64,000 nt of DNA from Clostridia bacterium (GTDB taxonomy: Bacteria > Bacillota > Clostridia > Oscillospirales > Acutalibacteraceae), in NCBI GenBank assembly GCA_017439585.1, contig JAFSIV010000002.1, positions 1 through 64,000 of the forward strand, written 5' to 3'. Shown here piece after piece: positions 1-7,544 of the stretch (positions within the stretch are counted from its first letter, which is position 1; every line of letters starts with the position of its first letter). The notes beneath the pieces are model-generated. The model searched no databases and was not told the origin of the DNA. It worked only from the letters and a program-made list of their open reading frames with translations. The translations under genes and the position numbers were made by a program.

Positions 1-417
1 TGTGGCTACCATATGGGAGATTACTTCAAGCATTGGTTAGAAATGGGCGAGAAGCTAGGCGATAAGGCTCCTAATATTTTCAATGTTAACTGGTTCAGAA
101 CTGATGATGAAGGTAACTTCTTATGGCCAGGATTTGGCGATAATATGAGAGTTCTTAACTGGATTATCGACCGTTGCGAAGGCAAGGCTGATGCAACCGA
201 AACTGCTATCGGTTATGTTCCGAAGCCGGAGGATATTGACCTTACTGACTTGGATATGGATATTGAAACCTTAAAGGGTATTTTAGCTGTTGATAAGGAT
301 GTTTGGACTCGCGAAGCTGAGGAAATTGAAGAGCATTACAAGAAGTTTGGAGACAGACTTCCCGAAGCTCTTAAAGAGCAGTTGGCTAACCTTAAAGCAA
401 ATCTTGCTAAAATGTAA
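1..417 (+). CDS. pckG: Phosphoenolpyruvate carboxykinase (GTP), C-terminal part
   Basis: The frame is open from the first base and ends with TAA at 415-417, so only about 138 C-terminal residues are in the window. The motifs NVNWFR, FLWPGFGDN and ETAIGYVP are the C-terminal landmarks of GTP-dependent PEP carboxykinase, which interconverts oxaloacetate and PEP in the cytoplasm. The usual length is about 600 residues, so roughly three quarters lie upstream. A strong terminator follows directly. An ATP-type PEPCK is unlikely because its C-terminus differs from these motifs. Confidence 0.92.
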   Translation, partial: CGYHMGDYFKHWLEMGEKLGDKAPNIFNVNWFRTDDEGNFLWPGFGDNMRVLNWIIDRCEGKADATETAIGYVPKPEDIDLTDLDMDIETLKGILAVDKDVWTREAEEIEEHYKKFGDRLPEALKEQLANLKANLAKM

Positions 418-437
418 TTTTAATATTAAAATATCTC

Positions 438-466
438 AAAAACTCGCAGATTTTCTGCGAGTTTTT
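438..466 (+). terminator. Intrinsic terminator after pckG
   Basis: The perfect 8-bp stem CTCGCAGA/TCTGCGAG (443-450 and 454-461) has a 3-nt loop and is followed by a T run. Confidence 0.9.
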
Positions 467-516
467 GTTCGTTTTATAGAAACTGAAAAATTCATATTTT
501 TTTAATTTTTAATTGC

Positions 517-560
517 TTGACAATTAAAATTAAGAATACTATAATAGTTAGCAGGCTAAC
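517..560 (+). promoter_or_regulatory. Consensus promoter and probable MarR operator
   Basis: TTGACA (517-522), a 17-bp spacer and TATAAT (540-545) form a perfect sigma-A promoter. Immediately downstream, GTTAGC AG GCTAAC (547-560) is a perfect 6-bp inverted repeat, and TTAATTG/CAATTAA (509-515 and 521-527) is a 7-bp inverted repeat across the -35. Such palindromes at a marR-ABC operon promoter usually mark autorepression; that role is inferred. Confidence 0.8.
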
Positions 561-587
561 ATTTTTAACCTGAAAAGAGGGTGTTTT

Positions 588-1034
588 ATGCAAAGGAAAA
601 ATGATATAGGTTTTGCTGTCAGAAGACTTAGTAATGCCATAAAACGCGATATTGAAAAAAGTAAATTAAAAATGCAAATTGATAGTGCTAAAAGTATTAA
701 TGGATGGGCGATAGATTACTTTTATGAAAACCGCGATAATGATATTTTTCAACGCGATTTTGAGCAGAAATTTTCTATAAGACGCTCAACCGCTTCAAAA
801 ATGCTTAAAACAATGGAGCAAAATGGTTTTATTGAAAGAATAAGCGTTGAGAGTGATGCAAGGCTTAAAAAGATAGTTTTAACCGATAAAGCTATCGAGC
901 AGCATAAACGCATTTTAGAAGATATTGAAAGACGGGAGAAAATTTTAAGAAAAGGTTTAAGCGAAACTGAGGTTAAACAGTTTTTAGATGTTTTGCAGGT
1001 TATAACAGCGAATATGGAGGAAGAAAATGATTAA
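588..1034 (+). CDS. MarR-family transcriptional regulator
   Basis: The 148-residue protein has the size and layout of a MarR dimeric repressor: N-terminal helix, winged helix-turn-helix at roughly residues 50-100 (RRSTASKMLKTMEQNGFIER, then a wing containing DARLKK) and a long C-terminal dimerisation helix. The start ATG follows an AGAGGGTG ribosome site. Its stop overlaps the next gene by 8 nt, so it heads an operon with two ABC half-transporters. Two palindromes at its promoter suggest it represses itself and the exporter. The ligand is unknown; drugs or toxic compounds are the usual inducers in this arrangement. Confidence 0.88.
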   Translation: MQRKNDIGFAVRRLSNAIKRDIEKSKLKMQIDSAKSINGWAIDYFYENRDNDIFQRDFEQKFSIRRSTASKMLKTMEQNGFIERISVESDARLKKIVLTDKAIEQHKRILEDIERREKILRKGLSETEVKQFLDVLQVITANMEEEND

Positions 1035-2769
1035 AACGTTAATGAAATCAATAAGAGAATATAAATTGCCTTCTATTTTAACGATTATATTCATTATGGG
1101 TGAGGTTATTATAGAGGTTATTATACCTTTTATAACTGCAAATCTTGTGAATGATATTAAATATCAGGCACCTATTGAGTCGGTTTTAATTACAGGTCTT
1201 TGGCTTGTTGCTTTGGCACTTATATCGCTTTGTTGCGGTGGTATTGCGGCAATTACTTGCGCTAAGGCATCGGCAGGCTTTGCTAAGAATTTAAGAGGGG
1301 ATATGTATGAAAATATTCAAAAGTATTCTTTTTCTAATATAGATAAATTTTCTTCAACCTCTCTTGTAACCCGTTTAACTACTGATGTTACTAATGTTCA
1401 GATGTCGTATATGATGGTTATTCGTACTGCTATCAGAAGTCCTATGATGTTCATATTCTCAATTATTATGGCATATACAATGGGCGGGGCGCTGGCTACA
1501 ACCTTTGTTGTTGTGGTTCCTGTGCTTGTTTTTGGTCTTTTTATGATAGCAAGAAAGGCTATGCCGGCTTTCAGAAGAGTGTTTAAAAAATACGATAAAT
1601 TAAATGAGTCTATTGAAGAAAATGTCAGAGGTATGAGGGTTGTTAAGGGCTTTTCGCGCGAGGAGTTTGAAAAGCAAAAGTTCAGCTCCGCATCTGATGA
1701 TATTTGCCGCGATTTTACAAAGGCAGAGCGTATAGTAGCCCTTAATACTCCGATTATGCAGTTTTGTATGTATTTCAATACTGTGGGTATTTTGCTTTTG
1801 GGTGCTTTTCTTGTTATAACAACAGGCGGTACTAAGGTGGATGTCGGTCAAATTTCGGCAATGCTCACCTACGGAATGCAAATACTAATGTCTCTTATGA
1901 TGCTTTCTATGATTTATGTTATGATAACTATATCGCTTGAATCAATGAAGCGTATTTGCGAGGTACTTGAAGAAAAGCCTTCGCTTGAAAACCCCGAAAA
2001 CCCTGTAACCGAAGTAAAAGACGGCTCAATAGTATTCCAAAATGTGAGCTTTAAGTATTCTAAAAAAGCTAAAAGGAATGCTCTCGAAAATGTTAATTTT
2101 AATATAGAGTCGGGAATGACGGTAGGTGTTATCGGCGGAACAGGTTCGAGCAAATCTTCGTTGGTGCAGTTAATTCCGCGTCTTTATGATGTTACTGAGG
2201 GTGCAGTCTTAGTTGGCGGTGTTGATGTTAGGGAGTATGATATTGAATCACTTCGCAACAGTGTTGCAATGGTGCTTCAAAAAAATCAGCTTTTCTCGGG
2301 AACAATAAAAGAAAATCTTCGTTGGGGTAACGAAAATGCAACTGATGAAGAAATAAAGTATGTTTGCAAGCTTTCTCAGGCTGATGAATTTATCGAAACA
2401 TTTCCTGACGGATATGATACCTATATAGAACAAGGCGGTACTAATGTATCGGGTGGACAAAAGCAAAGACTATGCATTGCGCGAGCCCTTCTTAAAAATC
2501 CGAAAATTCTTATTTTGGATGACTCAACGAGCGCGGTTGATACCAAAACAGATGCTTTTATAAGAAAAGGTTTTAGAGAGTTTATTCCCGAAACCACAAA
2601 GATTATAATTGCTCAGCGTATAGCCTCGGTGGAGGATGCAGATTTGATTATTGTTATGGATAACGGTAAAATTTCTGCTATGGGTAGCCATAAAGAGCTT
2701 ATTTCAAGCAGTGATATTTATCGCGATGTTTATGAACAGCAGAGAAACGGAGGCGAGGAGAATGAGTAA
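1027..2769 (+). CDS. ABC exporter half-transporter, degenerate-site subunit
   Basis: The 580-residue protein has six N-terminal membrane segments (about residues 15-300) followed by a nucleotide-binding domain. The ATP site is non-canonical: Walker A reads GGTGSSKSS (about residue 368) with Ser in place of the last Gly, Walker B ends in DD instead of DE (about 498), and the H-loop residue is Gln (AQRIAS, about 530). The signature VSGGQ is intact. This is the pattern of one half of heterodimeric exporters such as TM287/288, LmrCD and BmrCD. It overlaps marR and the next gene by 8 nt each, so translational coupling is likely. Exported substrate unknown. Confidence 0.9.
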   Translation: MIKTLMKSIREYKLPSILTIIFIMGEVIIEVIIPFITANLVNDIKYQAPIESVLITGLWLVALALISLCCGGIAAITCAKASAGFAKNLRGDMYENIQKYSFSNIDKFSSTSLVTRLTTDVTNVQMSYMMVIRTAIRSPMMFIFSIIMAYTMGGALATTFVVVVPVLVFGLFMIARKAMPAFRRVFKKYDKLNESIEENVRGMRVVKGFSREEFEKQKFSSASDDICRDFTKAERIVALNTPIMQFCMYFNTVGILLLGAFLVITTGGTKVDVGQISAMLTYGMQILMSLMMLSMIYVMITISLESMKRICEVLEEKPSLENPENPVTEVKDGSIVFQNVSFKYSKKAKRNALENVNFNIESGMTVGVIGGTGSSKSSLVQLIPRLYDVTEGAVLVGGVDVREYDIESLRNSVAMVLQKNQLFSGTIKENLRWGNENATDEEIKYVCKLSQADEFIETFPDGYDTYIEQGGTNVSGGQKQRLCIARALLKNPKILILDDSTSAVDTKTDAFIRKGFREFIPETTKIIIAQRIASVEDADLIIVMDNGKISAMGSHKELISSSDIYRDVYEQQRNGGEENE

Positions 2770-4720
2770 ACCGAATGTTCCTATGGGCAGAAGTGCTATG
2801 GCTGGCAGACCAAGACCTAAGTTCAACGGTAATACTCTTAAAAGAGTTTTAAAAATGCTTTTTGAAAGCTATCCGGTTTTAATGCCTATAACCATTGCTT
2901 GTATTATATTTTCTGCTATTGTTAATACCTTGCCTGCAATTTTCAATCAACAGATTATTGAACTTATCGAGGAATGGTATGTTAGTAGAGACTGGGCTTC
3001 GGCTAAGCTTGAAATTATGCCGAGAATAATAACTCTCGCAGTTTTGTATGTTATTTCACTTATTTCGTTTTTTACCCACACTCAGTTAATGGCATATATT
3101 ACTCAGGGATTTTTGAGTAAAGCGCGTAAAAAGATGTTTTCGGGTATGCAAAATCTTCCCATAAAGTATTTTGATACTAATAAACATGGCGACATTATGA
3201 GCCATTATACTAACGATATTGATACTCTGCGTCAGCTTGTATCTCAGGCAATTCCTGCGGTTTTGCAGGCGGGACTTATTGTAATATCGGTTTTCTTTAT
3301 AATGCTTTGGTATAGCGCTTGGATGACCCTTGTTGTTATTGGCGGTATATTATTGCTAACCTTTGTTACAAAGACGGTTGGTGGCGGTTCTGCTAAATAT
3401 TTTATCCGCCAGCAAAAGTCGATGGGTAAAGCCGAGGGCTTTATTCAGGAAATGATGAACGGGCAGAAGGTTATAAAGGTTTTTTGCCACGAAAAGAACA
3501 GTATAAATGATTTTAATGAGATAAACAATGCTCTTTATGAGGATAGCAAAAAAGCTCATAGTTATGCAAACCTTTTAGGTCCTATAAATATGAATATAGG
3601 CAATATCATTTACGTTATTATTGCAACGGTAGGAGGTCTTTTCCTCTTATCTGAGGGATTTACTAATATAAGTCTTTCAAAAGCGGTAGGCCGTGAGGTT
3701 GTTTTTGGTATCAGCGTTGTTATTCCTTTTCTTAATATGACAAGGCAGTTCACTGGAAATGTTAATCAGGTATCTCAACAGATTAACTCGGTTGTTATGG
3801 GACTTGCAGGCGCTGAGCGTATTTTAAATCTTATGGATGCCGAGCCTGAGGCAGACGACGGATATGTTTCCCTTGTTAACGCTTTGATTGATGAAAACGG
3901 TAATATTACCGAAACTGATAAGAGAACAGGCAAATGGGCTTGGAAGCATCCCCACCAAGCAGACGGAACAGTTACCTATACCGAGCTTAAAGGCGATGTT
4001 AGACTTTTTGATGTTGATTTTAGTTATGATGAAGAAAAAATGGTGCTTCATAACATAGATGTTTATGCCGAACCCGGTCAAAAGGTTGCATTTGTTGGTG
4101 CTACGGGAGCGGGTAAAACAACTATTACAAATCTTATAAACCGTTTCTATGATATAGCAGACGGTAAAATCCGTTATGACGGAATAAATATAAATAAGAT
4201 TAAAAAAAGCGACCTCAGACGCTCGCTTGGTATTGTTCTTCAAGAAACTAATCTGTTTACAGGTACGGTTATGGAGAATATCCGTTATGGTAGACTTGAT
4301 GCTACTGACGAGGAATGTATCGAAGCAGCTCGTCTTTCGGGCGCGGATGACTTTATAAGCCGATTGCCCGACGGATATAATACTGAGCTTACAAATAACG
4401 GCTCAAACCTTTCACAAGGTCAAAGGCAGTTGATTGCTATTGCCCGCGCCGCTGTTGCCGACCCACCTGTTATGATATTGGATGAGGCAACCTCTTCTAT
4501 TGATACCAGAACCGAAGCGATTGTTCAAAAGGGTATGGATAGATTAATGCAGGGCAGAACAGTATTTGTTATCGCGCATAGATTATCTACTGTTAAAAAC
4601 TCGGATGTTATTATGGTTTTAGAAAAAGGTAGAATAATCGAACGCGGAAATCATAATTCCTTAATAGAGCAAAAAGGTAAATATTATCAGCTTTATACCG
4701 GTGCTTTTGAATTAGAATAA
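2762..4720 (+). CDS. ABC exporter half-transporter, catalytic-site subunit
   Basis: The start is placed at ATG 2762, which overlaps the stop of the previous gene and follows GGAGGCGAGGAG; this gives 652 residues. Six membrane segments precede the ATPase domain. Walker A GATGAGKTT (about 445), Walker B ILDEA (about 571) and the H-loop His (AHRLST, about 603) are canonical, but the signature is LSQGQ instead of LSGGQ (about 549). This complements the defects of its partner, so a heterodimer would have one consensus and one degenerate ATP site. An extra segment of about 40 residues rich in W, K and H lies between the membrane and ATPase domains. Confidence 0.9.
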   Translation: MSKPNVPMGRSAMAGRPRPKFNGNTLKRVLKMLFESYPVLMPITIACIIFSAIVNTLPAIFNQQIIELIEEWYVSRDWASAKLEIMPRIITLAVLYVISLISFFTHTQLMAYITQGFLSKARKKMFSGMQNLPIKYFDTNKHGDIMSHYTNDIDTLRQLVSQAIPAVLQAGLIVISVFFIMLWYSAWMTLVVIGGILLLTFVTKTVGGGSAKYFIRQQKSMGKAEGFIQEMMNGQKVIKVFCHEKNSINDFNEINNALYEDSKKAHSYANLLGPINMNIGNIIYVIIATVGGLFLLSEGFTNISLSKAVGREVVFGISVVIPFLNMTRQFTGNVNQVSQQINSVVMGLAGAERILNLMDAEPEADDGYVSLVNALIDENGNITETDKRTGKWAWKHPHQADGTVTYTELKGDVRLFDVDFSYDEEKMVLHNIDVYAEPGQKVAFVGATGAGKTTITNLINRFYDIADGKIRYDGININKIKKSDLRRSLGIVLQETNLFTGTVMENIRYGRLDATDEECIEAARLSGADDFISRLPDGYNTELTNNGSNLSQGQRQLIAIARAAVADPPVMILDEATSSIDTRTEAIVQKGMDRLMQGRTVFVIAHRLSTVKNSDVIMVLEKGRIIERGNHNSLIEQKGKYYQLYTGAFELE

Positions 4721-4790
4721 TTTTAATCATAATCCTCTTTTTATGCGAATATTATTTAATATATAAATCGTATAAAGAGAGGATTATTTT

Positions 4791-6323
4791 ATGGAAGAAA
4801 AGGTTTTGAAAACTAGTGTGTATGTTAATGAGAATTTAGTAAACGAATTGCTTGAAGTGCCGATAGATGTTGATTTCACCTTGCCTGATTATTGTGGTGA
4901 TATATCTAAAATCTTTAAATGCAAGGCAGTGCCGCGCATTTTATCAAAAGCAGTGAACGCAAAATCTATAACCATAGACGGTGTTGTTTGCATAACAATT
5001 ATTTACTGCGATAAAGACGGGAAACTTTCTTCTTTTGAATATCAGTATCCATTTAATAAAACAACCGAAGTTTCGGTTGATATTTCATCGGCTAATTTAT
5101 GCTGTAAAATTAAAACAGAATATATAAACTGCCGCGCGGTTACAGGCAGAAAGGTTGATATTCACGGTGCTGTTGGAATAACCGTTAAAGCATTTAAAAG
5201 AAAATGCACCGATATTATTTCTGATTTTGATGATGACTCGGTTGAGCTTAAACGCGGTGTTACCCCAGCAACTGTGCCAATGGGATATGCCGAAAAATAT
5301 TTGATTATTGAGGAAGATATAAGAATAGGTCAGGGCAAGCCTTCGGTTAAGAGTATTTTAAGATGTGATACAGCTGCCTCGGTTAAAGAAACAAAGGTTA
5401 TAAATGGCAAGGCGGTTGTTAAAGGGGATATGACCGTAAATATCCTATATTGTGGCGAGGAGACAGATACTCCTCAGTGCATAAAAACTGTTATTCCGTT
5501 TAGCCAGATTATTGATATTATTGGTATTACTGATGAATGCAAGTGCGAAACCAAGGCGGAAATCAGCTTTTGCGAGATTAAGCCTAAAATGTCGGTTTCG
5601 GGCGAAAACAAAGGCTTTACTTTAAATGCTAAAATACTTTTGAGCAGTAATAGCTATTGCGGTAATGATATTGCGGTTATAACAGATGCGTTTTCAAAAA
5701 AATATTCTGCCGATATTAAAAAGGATAAGGTGTGTTTTGAAAAAATAGCATTAAATGTAAATGAAAATTATACCTGTAAAAAGACGGTTAATCTTGATAA
5801 TGACATTACTTCAATGGTGGATTTATGGTGCTCGGTTATGCCGTCAACCACAAAATTTGAAAGCGGAGATATGACGGTTTCTTCTTCGGTTCTAGCTTGT
5901 ATGATAGTTTTAAACGAAGAGGGAAATGCTCAGTATGTAGAAAAGCCTATTGAGTTTGAATATTTATATAAAACCGAGATGGATACATCAGGCTTTTACT
6001 CTGATCCGCAAATTGAAATTGTTTCAGCTTCTTATACAATAGTTTCGGCTAATAGCGTTGAAATTGTTTGCGAGTTATCAATTAATGCCTCGGTTTATGA
6101 GAAAAATGAAATAATGTTAATCAGCGAGATGACGGTTAATCATGAAAAACCTATACAAAAAAATACCGATATAGCTTTAACTGTTTATTTTGCAAACGAG
6201 GGTGAAGATATTTGGGATATAGCGAGGAACTATAATTCCTCGGTTGATGAAATTATGAACATAAACAATCTCGAAACCGATATTTTGCCAAATAACAAAA
6301 TGCTTTTAGTACCAATGCTTTAA
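4791..6323 (+). CDS. sipL: SipL-like spore coat morphogenesis protein (SPOCS/DUF3794 plus LysM)
   Basis: The 510-residue protein has the DUF3794/SPOCS signature near the N-terminus (DFTLPDYCGDISKIFKC, about residues 28-45), further SPOCS-like beta repeats, and a C-terminal LysM domain (GEDIWDIARNYNSSVDEI, about 468-485). This order and length match Clostridioides difficile SipL, which binds SpoIVA through its LysM domain during coat assembly in the mother cell. It starts at ATG behind GAGAGG. It is convergent with tatD-metG, genes that lie near sipL or yabG in other Clostridia. A diverged DUF3794-LysM paralogue is the alternative. Confidence 0.8.
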   Translation: MEEKVLKTSVYVNENLVNELLEVPIDVDFTLPDYCGDISKIFKCKAVPRILSKAVNAKSITIDGVVCITIIYCDKDGKLSSFEYQYPFNKTTEVSVDISSANLCCKIKTEYINCRAVTGRKVDIHGAVGITVKAFKRKCTDIISDFDDDSVELKRGVTPATVPMGYAEKYLIIEEDIRIGQGKPSVKSILRCDTAASVKETKVINGKAVVKGDMTVNILYCGEETDTPQCIKTVIPFSQIIDIIGITDECKCETKAEISFCEIKPKMSVSGENKGFTLNAKILLSSNSYCGNDIAVITDAFSKKYSADIKKDKVCFEKIALNVNENYTCKKTVNLDNDITSMVDLWCSVMPSTTKFESGDMTVSSSVLACMIVLNEEGNAQYVEKPIEFEYLYKTEMDTSGFYSDPQIEIVSASYTIVSANSVEIVCELSINASVYEKNEIMLISEMTVNHEKPIQKNTDIALTVYFANEGEDIWDIARNYNSSVDEIMNINNLETDILPNNKMLLVPML

Positions 6324-6332
6324 AATGAAAAT

Positions 6333-6551
6333 GGGCTGTCTCATTAAGGTTAAAATGCATAAATCTGTAAAGCCAAATTTCAAAGACGGCTCCCTCTGAC
6401 GAGGGAGCTGTCGAGTGAAACGAGACTGAGGGAGAGAAACTTATAATGTAGAGTTTTTATTTTTTCTCTCCCTCCGACACGGCTACGCCGTGCCACATCC
6501 CTCATCAGAGGGAGGCAGAGTTTGTGCAAATTCCCTTTAATGAGACAGCCC
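6333..6551. mobile_element. MITE-like foldback element with 15-bp perfect terminal inverted repeats
   Basis: The ends are GGGCTGTCTCATTAA (6333-6347) and its exact reverse complement (6537-6551), enclosing 219 bp with no long ORF. Inside are nested hairpins: CTCCCTC TGAC GAGGGAG (6390-6407) and CACGGC TAC GCCGTG (6478-6492), plus near-inverted copies of a GAGGGAGC-type motif towards both ends. No clear target duplication is visible. I recognise the GAGGGAG-type motifs as similar to dispersed repeats of gut Clostridia; that is from memory, not a search. Confidence 0.7.
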
Positions 6552-6563
6552 TTTTCTGATGAC

Positions 6564-6698
6564 TTAGTTATTGTTATTGTTTTGATTCTTGTTTTGGTTG
6601 TTCTTTTTGTTTTGATTGTTTTTATTCTGATTATTTTTATCAGTATTATTGTTATTGCTGTTGTTATTGTTGTTATATTTGTTTTGATTGTTTTCCAC
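6564..6698 (-). CDS. Asn/Gln/Lys-rich micro-ORF (44 residues)
   Basis: The minus strand carries an uninterrupted 44-codon frame from GTG (6696-6698) to TAA (6564-6566). About 60% of residues are Asn, the rest mostly Gln and Lys, with single S, T, Y, D, E and V. An SD-like GGGGTGA (6705-6711 on the plus strand as its complement) lies 6 nt before the GTG. That SD sits in the 3' arm of a 17-bp hairpin (6703-6747). It is downstream of tatD on the same strand. I do not recognise a family. Low-complexity AAC/AAT repeats could also be non-coding. Confidence 0.45.
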   Translation of the reverse strand: MENNQNKYNNNNNSNNNNTDKNNQNKNNQNKKNNQNKNQNNNNN

Positions 6699-6702
6699 CT
6701 GA

Positions 6703-6747
6703 AATCACCCCGCTTTCACTTATATTATTCGTGAAAACGGGGTGATT
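6703..6747. promoter_or_regulatory. Long hairpin over the SD of the Asn-rich micro-ORF
   Basis: Two 17-nt arms (plus-strand 6703-6719 and 6731-6747) are complementary except for one G:T pair, with an 11-nt loop. Neither side has a clear T run, so it is a poor intrinsic terminator. On the minus strand it would bury the GGGGTGA ribosome site. Confidence 0.6.
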
Positions 6748-6752
6748 ATTCG

Positions 6753-7544
6753 TTAGTTTATACCGAAAAGAGTTTTTGCGTTTTGGTAAGTTATCTTTAA
6801 AATATGCTCGGTTGTTGTATTCCTGATTTCTGCAATTTTTTCGGCGGTTAAATAAATAAGAGCAGAATTATTGGTTTTGCCTCTAAATGGAACAGGCGAT
6901 AAATACGGCGCATCGGTTTCAAGCAAAATTTTATCCTCAGGTAAATTTTTAACAATATCTGGTAATTTTTTTGCATTTTTAAAGGTTATAACTCCGCCAA
7001 CGCCGATGTACATACCTAAATTTATAATATCTTCTGCCATTTCCATACTTCCTGAAAAGCTATGAACAACACCCTTCGGTTTGTATTCTTTTAGAATTTC
7101 AAGAGTGTCAGCATGGGCATCGCGGTCGTGAACCAAAACAGGCAAATTATATTTTTTTGCAAGTTCAAGCTGAGAAATAAAAATTTCTTTTTGTTTTTCC
7201 TTGTTATCCTGAACCCAATAATAGTCTAACCCAATTTCGCCGATAGCAACACATTTTTCGAAATTTAAAAGCTTTTCAATATCTGAAACGGTGGTGCCGC
7301 TATCAATATTACCAGGGTGAATACCAACTGCCGCATAAACAATATCAGATTCTTTTGCCATTTTTAAGGCGGCAAGTGAAGATTCCTTATCGCAACCGCA
7401 GGTGATAATACCGCCAACGCCGTGAGCCTTTAAAGTTTCAAACAAATTTTCTCGGTCTTGATCAAAACGGCTATCTTCATAATGAGCGTGGCTATCAAAA
7501 ATAAGGGGCTCTTTTAAAGGGCTTTCCTGAATAAATTCCATCAT
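6753..7544 (-). CDS. tatD: TatD-family metal-dependent hydrolase/DNase
   Basis: The 263-residue TIM-barrel amidohydrolase has all TatD metal-site motifs: HAH (19-21), GEIGLDYYW (about 102), LVHDRDAH (about 137), VHSFSG (about 161) and ETDAPYLSP (about 210). Family members act as 3'-5' DNA exonucleases or D-aminoacyl-tRNA deacylases. Its ATG overlaps the metG stop by 4 nt (ATGA), so the two are translationally coupled, as in many Firmicutes. About nine residues precede the usual N-terminus. Confidence 0.93.
   Translation of the reverse strand: MMEFIQESPLKEPLIFDSHAHYEDSRFDQDRENLFETLKAHGVGGIITCGCDKESSLAALKMAKESDIVYAAVGIHPGNIDSGTTVSDIEKLLNFEKCVAIGEIGLDYYWVQDNKEKQKEIFISQLELAKKYNLPVLVHDRDAHADTLEILKEYKPKGVVHSFSGSMEMAEDIINLGMYIGVGGVITFKNAKKLPDIVKNLPEDKILLETDAPYLSPVPFRGKTNNSALIYLTAEKIAEIRNTTTEHILKITYQNAKTLFGIN

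Noticed and set aside
4747-4776. Sigma-E-like promoter (GAATATT, 15 bp, CGTATAAA) before sipL
   Set aside because: The -35 fits but the -10 is weak, and transcription would start at about 4783, after the ribosome site, which makes it doubtful.
6522-6734. Plus-strand 70-codon frame rich in Val, Ile and Leu
   Set aside because: It begins inside the foldback element, has no ribosome site, and is the antisense of the Asn-rich repeats (GTT/ATT triplets read as Val/Ile).
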